From: Gammaproteobacteria bacterium Ga0077554
Lineage (GTDB): Bacteria > Pseudomonadota > Gammaproteobacteria > Ga0077554 > Ga007554
Reading direction: 5' to 3'
DNA: 64,000 bases
Assembly (NCBI GenBank): GCA_001464585.1
Contig: LNFF01000009.1
Location: 37,820 to 101,819, forward strand
This document shows, piece by piece, positions 45,626 to 52,365 of the stretch; position 1 is the first letter of the stretch, and each line of letters begins with the position of its first letter. Below the pieces are notes generated by a model that saw only the letters and a list, made by a program, of their open reading frames with translations, was not told the origin of the DNA and made no database searches. A program made the position numbers and the translations under genes.

Positions 45626-47317
45626 ATGCCATTAAAAATTCTTATTGTTGATGACGAAGCCAGTAATTGTCTCATTATAAATTCAATATTATCGTCTGCA
45701 GGTTATGAAACGGTAATTGCCCGTAATGGTGCAGAAGCTGTGGTTATTTTTGAGAAAGAAATTATAGATATAGTATTAATGGATGTAATGATGCCGGTCA
45801 TGGATGGCTATGAGGCTACAAAAATAATTAAAAAACTTGCCGGAGGCCGGGTTGTCCCGGTTATCTTTTTAACTGCCGTCGATGATGAAAAAGGTCTGGC
45901 GCGTTGCATAGAATGCGGTGGCGATGATTTTATAAATAAGCCTTACAATCATGTTATTTTGAAAGCAAAAGTAGATGCCATGGCTCGTTTGAGTCAACTT
46001 CATTCAACAGTTATAGCCCAGTGTAATGAATTGGAATATCACCAGGAGCGGCTTTTAAAAGAGCAGGAGGTCGCTAAAACCATATTCTCAAATATTGCCC
46101 ACGCGGGTTGCCTGAATTCACCCAATATAAAATACATGCTATCACCCATGGCGATATTCAATGGTGATTTGTTGTTGGCGGCACGTAAACCCTCCGGAGG
46201 CATGTATATCATGCTGGGTGATTTTACCGGGCATGGCTTGTCTGCTGCGATTGGCGCTATACCAGTGGCTGATATATTTTACAGAATGACAGCGAAAGGT
46301 TTTGGTGTTGACGAGATCGTTGCTGAGATAAACAAGAAGCTGCGGAAAGTATTACCCACAGGAATATTTTGTGCGGCCGCCATTATAGAGGTGGACTCGG
46401 TGGAGCATAGGCTGCTGGTATGGAATGGTGGCTTACCTGATATTCTGGTATGCAGAAATAGCCAGGGAATCTCCCACCGGCTTGAATCCATGCATTTGCC
46501 TCTGGGGGTAGTGGGGAATGATCAACTGGACAAAAAAATGCATAGTCTTGCAATAAGCGAGGGCGACTCTATCTATCTTTACACGGATGGTGTGATTGAG
46601 GCGTGGAATATTAATGGAGAAATGTTTGGACAAAAAAGACTGGAAGAGCACTTAACACCAGGGGGTGGCAAAGGGGGGCGGTTTGATGTGATATGCCAGG
46701 ATCTTGAGAGTTTTATTGGCGACCAGTCACATTCCGACGACATTACCTTGATTGAGATTTTATGCAATGAAGATAGGGAGACCGATATAGCGCCACATTC
46801 AGTAATTAAAGAGGGTTTTATGCCACCCATGACCTGGGGCATGACGTTAGACTTGAAAGCCGACGCTTTACGCACCTTTGATCCCTTGCCATTACTGACT
46901 CATTTGTTAGTGGAAATTCAAGGGTTACGCAAGTCACGAGAGCATCTTTATACGGTGATTGCAGAATTGTTTTTCAATGCGTTGGATCATGGGTTACTCA
47001 ATCTTGATTCGGCGATGAAATCGACCTCTCATGGCTTTATGGAATACTATAAAAAGCGCCAGGATAATTTGGCGAATTTGCAGGAAGGACAAATCAAGAT
47101 TATCTGTGAACATATCCCGGTGGATAATGGTGGCAAGCTATTAATACGCATGGAAGACACCGGGGCGGGTTTTGACTACCGCAAAGCCTTGCCTCGGTTA
47201 AGGGAAAATATGGCTCCCAGTGGTCGTGGGATCCCCTTGGTGCGTTCGTTATGCGAGAATGTTTCATACTTTGACAAAGGCAATATTGTTGAAGCTGTTT
47301 ATACTTGGCATTCCTGA
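45626..47317 (+). CDS. Response regulator with PP2C phosphatase and kinase domains, HsbR-like
   Basis: 563 residues: receiver 1-120 with D9-D10 and D53 (IVLMDVMMPVMDG); SpoIIE/PP2C phosphatase about 175-390 (metal-binding Asp in MLGDFTGHGLSAAIGAIPVA, YLYTDGVIEAWN, SDDITLIEI); C-terminal GHKL anti-sigma-type kinase about 430-563 (AELFFNALDHGLL, EDTGAGFD, GRGIPLVRSL). The same three-part order is found in P. aeruginosa HsbR, which controls phosphorylation of HsbA. Here the STAS gene lies 288 bp upstream. The upstream histidine kinase that feeds the receiver is not in the window unless the 55.5-kb hybrid kinase does so. Confidence 0.85.
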   Translation: MPLKILIVDDEASNCLIINSILSSAGYETVIARNGAEAVVIFEKEIIDIVLMDVMMPVMDGYEATKIIKKLAGGRVVPVIFLTAVDDEKGLARCIECGGDDFINKPYNHVILKAKVDAMARLSQLHSTVIAQCNELEYHQERLLKEQEVAKTIFSNIAHAGCLNSPNIKYMLSPMAIFNGDLLLAARKPSGGMYIMLGDFTGHGLSAAIGAIPVADIFYRMTAKGFGVDEIVAEINKKLRKVLPTGIFCAAAIIEVDSVEHRLLVWNGGLPDILVCRNSQGISHRLESMHLPLGVVGNDQLDKKMHSLAISEGDSIYLYTDGVIEAWNINGEMFGQKRLEEHLTPGGGKGGRFDVICQDLESFIGDQSHSDDITLIEILCNEDRETDIAPHSVIKEGFMPPMTWGMTLDLKADALRTFDPLPLLTHLLVEIQGLRKSREHLYTVIAELFFNALDHGLLNLDSAMKSTSHGFMEYYKKRQDNLANLQEGQIKIICEHIPVDNGGKLLIRMEDTGAGFDYRKALPRLRENMAPSGRGIPLVRSLCENVSYFDKGNIVEAVYTWHS

Positions 47318-47576
47318 AATGGTCAGGATTTGATATTACGCGCTCTGCCCACGAAAGACACACACAAGTTTCATAGCACAACCCACTCTCCTGTTGCTTT
47401 TGGCAACACACCACATTTCCCCATACATGTTCCTGCCCTCTACCGGCATATTATTTGCTTACTATGGAGGCTAGGATCAATCCTATGGTGACCGGCGTCA
47501 AAGTACCGTCGCGCATCACGCCGAATCCCAGCATATTGTTGAGCCAGATTCTTGCACTAAAGAGGGGAATTATTCC

Positions 47577-49502
47577 ATGTCAACAATGATATACACCGAA
47601 CAAAAGGAGACAAAAATTAGCGCAGAGACTGTATTCGAAGCAGGAGATTTGTTGGTCAATTATTTGGCGCAGATTGGTGTTGATTATGTGTTTGGTGTTC
47701 CAGGCGGTGCAATAGAGCCGCTTTATAATGCCTTGGCGCGCAGTGCCCGACGCGAAGGACCACGCGCCATTGTGGCGCGTCATGAAACGGGCGCGGCGTT
47801 TATGGCCGAAGGTTACACGCGCGAAACTGGCAAACTCGGAGTGTGTTGCGCGACTACCGGCCCCGGCGCCACCAATTTGATGACAGGCATAGCGTCCGCC
47901 TATCAAGACAACGTTCCTATGCTGGTGATCACGGCGCAAACTCCCATTAACACTTTTGGTAAAGGCGCCATACAAGATTCATCATGCGCAGGCATCAACA
48001 CCGTAGGCATGTTTCAGTACATTACCCGCTATTCTTCGCTGGTATCTCATGCCGATCAACTTGAGCAAAAGCTGATTCGCGCTATCACAACGGCATTTCA
48101 ATCACCGCGTGGCCCGGTGCATTTAAGCATCCCGCTGGATATTTTACGCAGCCCCCTGGCGCGTAGTCAGCCCACCTGTAATCTAAAACAGTTATTGATT
48201 CCTGCCGCATTGGTTGATCCTGTCCGTATCAAAGAATTGGCCGCGCATATCAGCAAAGCGCGTGCCCTGGTTTTGCTGGTAGGTGAAGGCTGTGGCGAAG
48301 CCATTGCTGACATCCTGGAATTCGCCCTGCTTAAAGGCGCCACCGTGGTTACCACCCCGCAGGGCAAAGGGCTCGTCAATCCTTATCATCCTTCCTATAG
48401 AGGCGTGTTTGGTTTTGCCGGGCATGTCACAGCTGAAGAAGTTTTGCGGGATACGCATGTTGATCTGGTATTAGCCATTGGCACTAATCTGGATGAGTTT
48501 GGCACTAATGGATGGGATGCAGGTGCGCTTCTCAATGACAGGATGATCCATATTGATGCCATTGAGGCTAATTTTTCACGTTCGTCGATGGCCAAGCTGC
48601 ATGTGGGTGGTAACATCGCCGCGATTTTTAAGGTACTTCTGGGAGAATATCAATACGATAATTCAATCCATGCAGGCATGCGAGGCATCTCTTCTGTAGA
48701 AATTGAAAGGCGTGTTGAAGAGCGGCGGGGCGCAGCAAATAAAATAGCAGACACTGAGGCTACTTTTATTCCGCACGTGGTTGTTGAACGAGAGCCAGAC
48801 AGGCGCCAAACCGAAACCGGGCGGCAGTTACCGATTCGCCACTTCATGTTCGCAGATGAAGATAAATACCGTGACGATGCAACACCGATTAAACCCCAAC
48901 GACTCATGTATGATCTGGCGCGCTTATTCCCGCCGTATACACGTTTTTTAGCGGATACTGGAAACACCTTGCTCTGGACAATACATTATTTACATCCCTT
49001 CGATCGCCGTATTTCCGGGCGACGGGTACCCGCAGGTGGCATGTTTCGCATTAACATGGGATTGGCATCCATGGGGTGGGCCATCGGTGCTGCCGTCGGC
49101 ACAGCACTTGGTTGCCCCGGCATGCCCGTGGTATGTATCACTGGCGATGGCAGCTTCTTGATGAGTGGTCAGGAGATAACAACCGCTATCATGGAAAAAC
49201 TGCCCGTAGTGTATGTCATTCTGAATGACGCCGCATTGGGCACCGTTAAGCATGGGCAGCGTCTTGGCAAGGCAGAAAAAGTGGGCTTTGAATTGCCCGA
49301 AATTGATTTCGCAATGATGGCACGTGCCATGGGCGCCAATGCTTATATTATTAAATCCCCGAAAGATATGGCTAATCTGGACATTGCCGCCCTGTGCAAA
49401 CACCCCGGTCCTACCGTGCTGGATGTTCGCATAGACCGGCAAGAAGTGCCGCCCTTAGGTATGCGTATGCGGTCATTGGGTGTAGTGAAATCGATATTAT
49501 GA
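47577..49502 (+). CDS. Thiamine-diphosphate enzyme of the acetolactate synthase family
   Basis: 641 residues, against about 550-590 for acetolactate synthase catalytic subunits. PYR domain with activating Glu E70 in ARHETGAAFMAEGYTRETG; central domain (about 210-350); PP domain with the ThDP/Mg motif GDGSFLMSGQ from residue 523 and Asn 550 in VILND. Between central and PP domains is a long charged linker (about 357-445, ERRVEERRGAANKIADTEAT) that accounts for most of the extra length. No ilvN-type regulatory subunit is adjacent, and the following genes are not branched-chain genes. The substrate is therefore open: 2-oxo acid decarboxylation/carboligation is the family chemistry. Start ATG 47577 follows GAGGGG. 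Confidence 0.8.
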   Translation: MSTMIYTEQKETKISAETVFEAGDLLVNYLAQIGVDYVFGVPGGAIEPLYNALARSARREGPRAIVARHETGAAFMAEGYTRETGKLGVCCATTGPGATNLMTGIASAYQDNVPMLVITAQTPINTFGKGAIQDSSCAGINTVGMFQYITRYSSLVSHADQLEQKLIRAITTAFQSPRGPVHLSIPLDILRSPLARSQPTCNLKQLLIPAALVDPVRIKELAAHISKARALVLLVGEGCGEAIADILEFALLKGATVVTTPQGKGLVNPYHPSYRGVFGFAGHVTAEEVLRDTHVDLVLAIGTNLDEFGTNGWDAGALLNDRMIHIDAIEANFSRSSMAKLHVGGNIAAIFKVLLGEYQYDNSIHAGMRGISSVEIERRVEERRGAANKIADTEATFIPHVVVEREPDRRQTETGRQLPIRHFMFADEDKYRDDATPIKPQRLMYDLARLFPPYTRFLADTGNTLLWTIHYLHPFDRRISGRRVPAGGMFRINMGLASMGWAIGAAVGTALGCPGMPVVCITGDGSFLMSGQEITTAIMEKLPVVYVILNDAALGTVKHGQRLGKAEKVGFELPEIDFAMMARAMGANAYIIKSPKDMANLDIAALCKHPGPTVLDVRIDRQEVPPLGMRMRSLGVVKSIL

Positions 49503-49507
49503 GCTTG

Positions 49508-49587
49508 CAAGATTTCTCCCGTTGGTCGAAATGACAGGGACTATTTTCTTTATACCCCTGTCATTTCGACCAACGGGAGAAATCTTG
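49508..49587. repeat. Back-to-back dispersed repeat arms upstream of the GIY-YIG gene
   Basis: Right-type arm CAAGATTTCTCCCGTTGGTC then GAAATGACA (49508-49536), a 22-bp spacer, and left-type arm TGTCATTTCGACCAACGG then GAGAAATCTTG (49559-49587). The arms are exact complements over 29 bp and start 5 bp after the preceding stop codon. They would form a very stable hairpin. Confidence 0.88.
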
Positions 49588-49919
49588 TGCCCCCAGAAAG
49601 AAGCTATTACGTCTATATCCTGACGAACTGGAACAATGAAGTAATGTATGTCGGAGTCACAAACAATCTTGAACGTCGTATATATGAACACAAGCAAAAA
49701 CTGATTGACGGCTTCACGAAAAAATATAATCTGAATAAATTAGTTTACTTCGAAAAAACCAATAACGTGCTTGTAGCGATTGAGCGAGAAAAAGAAATAA
49801 AGAAGTGGCGCCGTGAAAAAAAGAATGCACTGGTTCTGAAAGACAATAGCCAATGGAAAGATTTAAGTGAGAGTTGGTGACAAGATTTCTCCCTTTGGTC
49901 GAAATGACAGGGGTATAAA
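49549..49919 (+). mobile_element. Candidate mobile unit: GIY-YIG nuclease gene inside 39-bp terminal inverted repeats
   Basis: Left end 49549-49587 begins TTTATACCCCTGTCATTTCG and ends GGGAGAAATCTTG; right end 49881-49919 is its reverse complement with one mismatch (CAACGGG versus CAAAGGG). The 371-bp unit holds only the nuclease frame. The inverted identity extends 10 bp beyond the arms shared with the empty dispersed copies (TTTATACCCC), which argues that the two ends belong together. No target duplication is obvious. A GIY-YIG enzyme as the mobility or maintenance factor is inference. Confidence 0.55.
49587..49880 (+). CDS. GIY-YIG nuclease domain protein (UPF0213/YhbQ type)
   Basis: 97 residues. 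YYVYILTNWNNEVMYVGVTN contains the GIY-YIG strand pair (YVYIL...MYVGV), followed by NNLERRIYEHKQK with the catalytic-type Arg, and the Glu-containing helix AIEREKEIKKWRREKK. This is a complete single-domain nuclease similar to small YhbQ-like proteins found across bacteria. No ATG is available; GTG 49587 is the likely start, with GGGAG 7 bp upstream. Both that ribosome-binding site and the first base of GTG belong to the left repeat arm, and the TGA stop is followed immediately by the right arm. Such proteins are usually annotated without function. Confidence 0.82.
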   Translation: MPPERSYYVYILTNWNNEVMYVGVTNNLERRIYEHKQKLIDGFTKKYNLNKLVYFEKTNNVLVAIEREKEIKKWRREKKNALVLKDNSQWKDLSESW

Positions 49920-50191
49920 AAAGGGTCGTTGTCATTTCGACCAAAGGGAGAAATCTTGTTACTGAGATGCATAAGAATAGCGAAGTGGTATGCGTGGAAC
50001 GATTGCCGGGGGATCTTGGAAGATCTCTCACATTCGTTCGAGACAAGGATTCCTCGCTATGCTCGGCATGACATAGGCTATATGAATAACTGTCATTTCG
50101 ACTATCGGGAGAAATCCTGGAATGTACAGACACTGGTCGAAATGACAGATATTTTTTACCCACTGTCATTTCGACCAAAGGGAGAAATCTT
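49881..50191. repeat. Array of dispersed repeat arms downstream of the GIY-YIG gene
   Basis: Right arm 49881-49909, 20-bp spacer, left arm 49930-49958, then an inner region with TCTCTCACATTCGTTCGAGA and a right arm ending GGCATGACA (50072); a second unit 50091-50147 (TGTCATTTCGACTATCGG ... GGTCGAAATGACA); and a single left arm 50164-50191 (TGTCATTTCGACCAAAGG). At least five arms in 310 bp, ending 46 bp before the next gene. Confidence 0.85.
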
Positions 50192-50236
50192 AGAGCATAT
50201 GGAGTTCGAATATAAAATCATAATGGTGGCTAACCA

Positions 50237-51055
50237 ATGACAGAAAAAACCGAAACAATACGCACAAAAATATGGGAAGAAACCGCAGAGGAAGATAACC
50301 CTTTCGTTGCCGCCGCATGCTATTGCAGTGGCTATGATGTGTATGGTGATCTGCTCGGCAAGGCAAGCTGGATAGAATACCTTTATCTTTTGTTCAAGTG
50401 CGAACGCCCTACACCGGCGCAAGCGAAATTACTCGAAGGCCTGGCTGTCGCCGTGGCAAATCCCGGTCCGCGTGATCATAGCGTGCATGCCGCTATGTGC
50501 GGCGGGGTTGGCGGTTCCACGCATGCTTCGTGCTTGATGGCCGCCTTGGGTGTGGGTGCCGGGCAACTCGGTGGAGCGCACGAGGTCGCCATCACCATGG
50601 AATGCTGGCTCACCTGCGGCCAGGATTTAGCGGCCTGGCAAGCGCGCATACAAAATCCCCCGCAGGATGAACGCGCCGACATCTGGCTACCCATGGAGCA
50701 TCCCCCCGGCTTTGATCCCCACGGCGCAAGCTGCGCCACACCCGTGCGCCAAACCCTGGCGTATCTGGCGCAATGCAGCCCGGCCGTCGCCTTACCGTGG
50801 TTGCAGGAAAACCGTGTTGGACTGGAACGCGTTGCAGATTGCCCGCTCACCTTCACCGGCGTGGCGGCGGCGGCGTTAATTGACCTGAATTTTTCACCCG
50901 CCCAAGGCGAAATGCTTTACCTGTTACTGCGCCTGCCGGGTGCGGCGGTACATTCATTAGAGCAACAGCAGTATGGCTGGCGCCATTTCCCGTTTTTCGC
51001 CAATGGCCTGAAAGTGCTGGATGATCCTGGCCCTCGACAGCAGGCAGGGGAGTGA
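50237..51055 (+). CDS. Citrate synthase/citryl-CoA lyase-fold protein lacking the catalytic Asp
   Basis: 272 residues, the size of citryl-CoA lyase rather than citrate synthase. Recognisable blocks: DVYGDLLGKASWIEYLYLLF and ERPTPAQAKLLEGLAVAVAN at the N-terminus; GGAHEVAITM with H115 in place of the first active-site His; MEHPPGFDPHG with H155, matching the second His in the GHxxxxxxDPR region; and LTFTGVAAAALIDLNFSPAQ with LPGAAVHSLEQQ at the C-terminus. In lyase relatives the last block reads NIDGAI; here T207 stands at the Asp position. It probably binds a CoA thioester but normal aldol chemistry is doubtful. Paired with a second relative downstream and a ThDP enzyme upstream. Confidence 0.65.
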   Translation: MTEKTETIRTKIWEETAEEDNPFVAAACYCSGYDVYGDLLGKASWIEYLYLLFKCERPTPAQAKLLEGLAVAVANPGPRDHSVHAAMCGGVGGSTHASCLMAALGVGAGQLGGAHEVAITMECWLTCGQDLAAWQARIQNPPQDERADIWLPMEHPPGFDPHGASCATPVRQTLAYLAQCSPAVALPWLQENRVGLERVADCPLTFTGVAAAALIDLNFSPAQGEMLYLLLRLPGAAVHSLEQQQYGWRHFPFFANGLKVLDDPGPRQQAGE

Positions 51056-51530
51056 GGGCAATAATTATGAAAACCCTACCGCCTGTCATTTCGAGCGTAG
51101 CGAGAAATCTTTAATCTAAAATTTACATGATTCGACCATATAAGATTTCTCCCTTTGGTCGAAATGACAAAAGGTACACACCCTTGTCATCCCGAACGAA
51201 GGGAGGGATCTTGCAAGATCTCTCACCTTCGTTCGACCCTCGCAAAAGCGGGGGGAGAAATCTTTAATAAATATAGATTCCTGTCATTCCGAACGAATGG
51301 GAGGAATCTTTTAATGAACATAACACCTTGTCATTTCGAGCGTAGCGAGAAATCTTTGATCTAAATATTTAAATGATTCGACAATGTAAAGATTTCTCCC
51401 TTTGGTCGAAATGACAAAAGGCGCACCCCCTTGTCATTCCGAGTCTCGAACGAAGGTGAGAGAACTTTGAGGAATCTTTCTTGAGTCTTCATAAGCTATA
51501 TTAATAACAGGAATTCTAACGGAGTACATC
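51056..51530. other. 475-bp gene-free region packed with dispersed repeats
   Basis: Nearly all of it is repeat sequence (51084-51480). The remaining 50 bp before the next gene contain its ribosome-binding site. No coding frame is convincing. Confidence 0.6.
51084..51480. repeat. Dispersed repeat array with a duplicated ~106-bp block
   Basis: A block of about 106 bp starting TGTCATTTCGAGCGTAGCGA occurs at 51084-51189 and again at 51329-51437 with about 13 differences, including the inner CTAAA...ATGATTCGAC and the tail AAATGACAAAAGG. Between them lie units TGTCATCCCGAACGAAGGGA (51185) and TGTCATTCCGAACGAATGGG (51281); a further TGTCATTCCGAG unit (51432) follows. Unlike arms (TTTCGAGCG left, GGTCGAAATGACA right) are joined in one unit. 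Confidence 0.82.
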
Positions 51531-52355
51531 ATGCGCGGACCTGAGAAATTATTAGAGAGCGAAAATCATTGGGAAACGCGTATGGGTGGGTGGTTTAGAA
51601 ACGAACGTGTTGTTTACCGTGGCCAAGATTTGCATACTGACTTAATGGATATGAGTTGGATGGAATTGTATCTCTATGGAATTACAGGTCGTCGCTTTAC
51701 AGAGGCACAATTAAAAGTACTCAACGCTATGTGGGTATGCACTAGTTATCCTGATCCACGGATCTGGCCTAATCGTGTGGTTGCCTTGGCTGGTACGGCA
51801 CGCAGTACGGGGACTCTTGGCATAAGTTCTGGCATTGCTGTGTCTGAGGCGACTATATATGGAGGGAAAGCCATAATAATGGCCACTGACTTCATATTAA
51901 ATACCAGAAAACGGGTGGAGTCAGGGTCTGATTTATCTGACATTATAAATCAGGAATTAGAAAAGTATCGTTGTGTTTATGGATTTGGTCGGCCTATTAT
52001 CCACACAGATGAGAGGCGCCCCTATTTAGTGAAGTTGTTAGAGAATGTCGGAATGGATCAGGGGCCGCATTTTTTATTGTCTATTGAGATAGAAAAAATT
52101 CTATTGAAAAAAAAAGATAACATTTATATGAATTATGGCGGGTTAATTGCTGCTTTGGCGGCAGATATAGGGTTTACTTCACGTCAATTTTATTTATTTA
52201 TTTCTACGATGTTTATCGCGGGGAAATTGCCATGTTTTATTGATTCCTCAGAAAAACATGAAGGTACATTTTTCCCGCTACGCTGTAGTTGCGTTGCTTA
52301 TGAGTCGGATATAACGCGCCGTTCATGGAGTAGTTATAAAATAGCTAAATATTAG
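51531..52355 (+). CDS. Second, more degenerate citrate synthase-fold protein
   Basis: 274 residues. It aligns by eye with the preceding gene: MDMSWMELYLYGITGRRFTE and AQLKVLNAMWVCTSYPDPRI correspond to the N-terminal blocks; YGGKAIIMATDFI lies where the first His should be (no His); GFGRPIIHTDERRP corresponds to GFGHPVxKxxDPR with Arg for His; YMNYGGLIAALAADIGFTSR corresponds to NIDGAI with Tyr for Asp. All three catalytic positions are changed. It may be a regulatory or structural partner of the 50237 gene, which keeps both histidines. CGGAG precedes the ATG; the TonB receptor starts 10 bp after its stop, so the two are probably co-transcribed. Base composition is visibly more AT-rich than its neighbours. 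Confidence 0.6.
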   Translation: MRGPEKLLESENHWETRMGGWFRNERVVYRGQDLHTDLMDMSWMELYLYGITGRRFTEAQLKVLNAMWVCTSYPDPRIWPNRVVALAGTARSTGTLGISSGIAVSEATIYGGKAIIMATDFILNTRKRVESGSDLSDIINQELEKYRCVYGFGRPIIHTDERRPYLVKLLENVGMDQGPHFLLSIEIEKILLKKKDNIYMNYGGLIAALAADIGFTSRQFYLFISTMFIAGKLPCFIDSSEKHEGTFFPLRCSCVAYESDITRRSWSSYKIAKY

Positions 52356-52365
52356 GAATATAGTA

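Noticed and set aside
47318..47576. Riboswitch (for example ThDP-type) before the ThDP enzyme gene
   Set aside because: No conserved riboswitch core was recognised; only a short GTTGC/GCAAC hairpin is visible.
49508..51480. CRISPR array
   Set aside because: The repeats are inverted and irregularly spaced, spacers are not uniform, and no cas gene is present; they are palindromic dispersed repeats.
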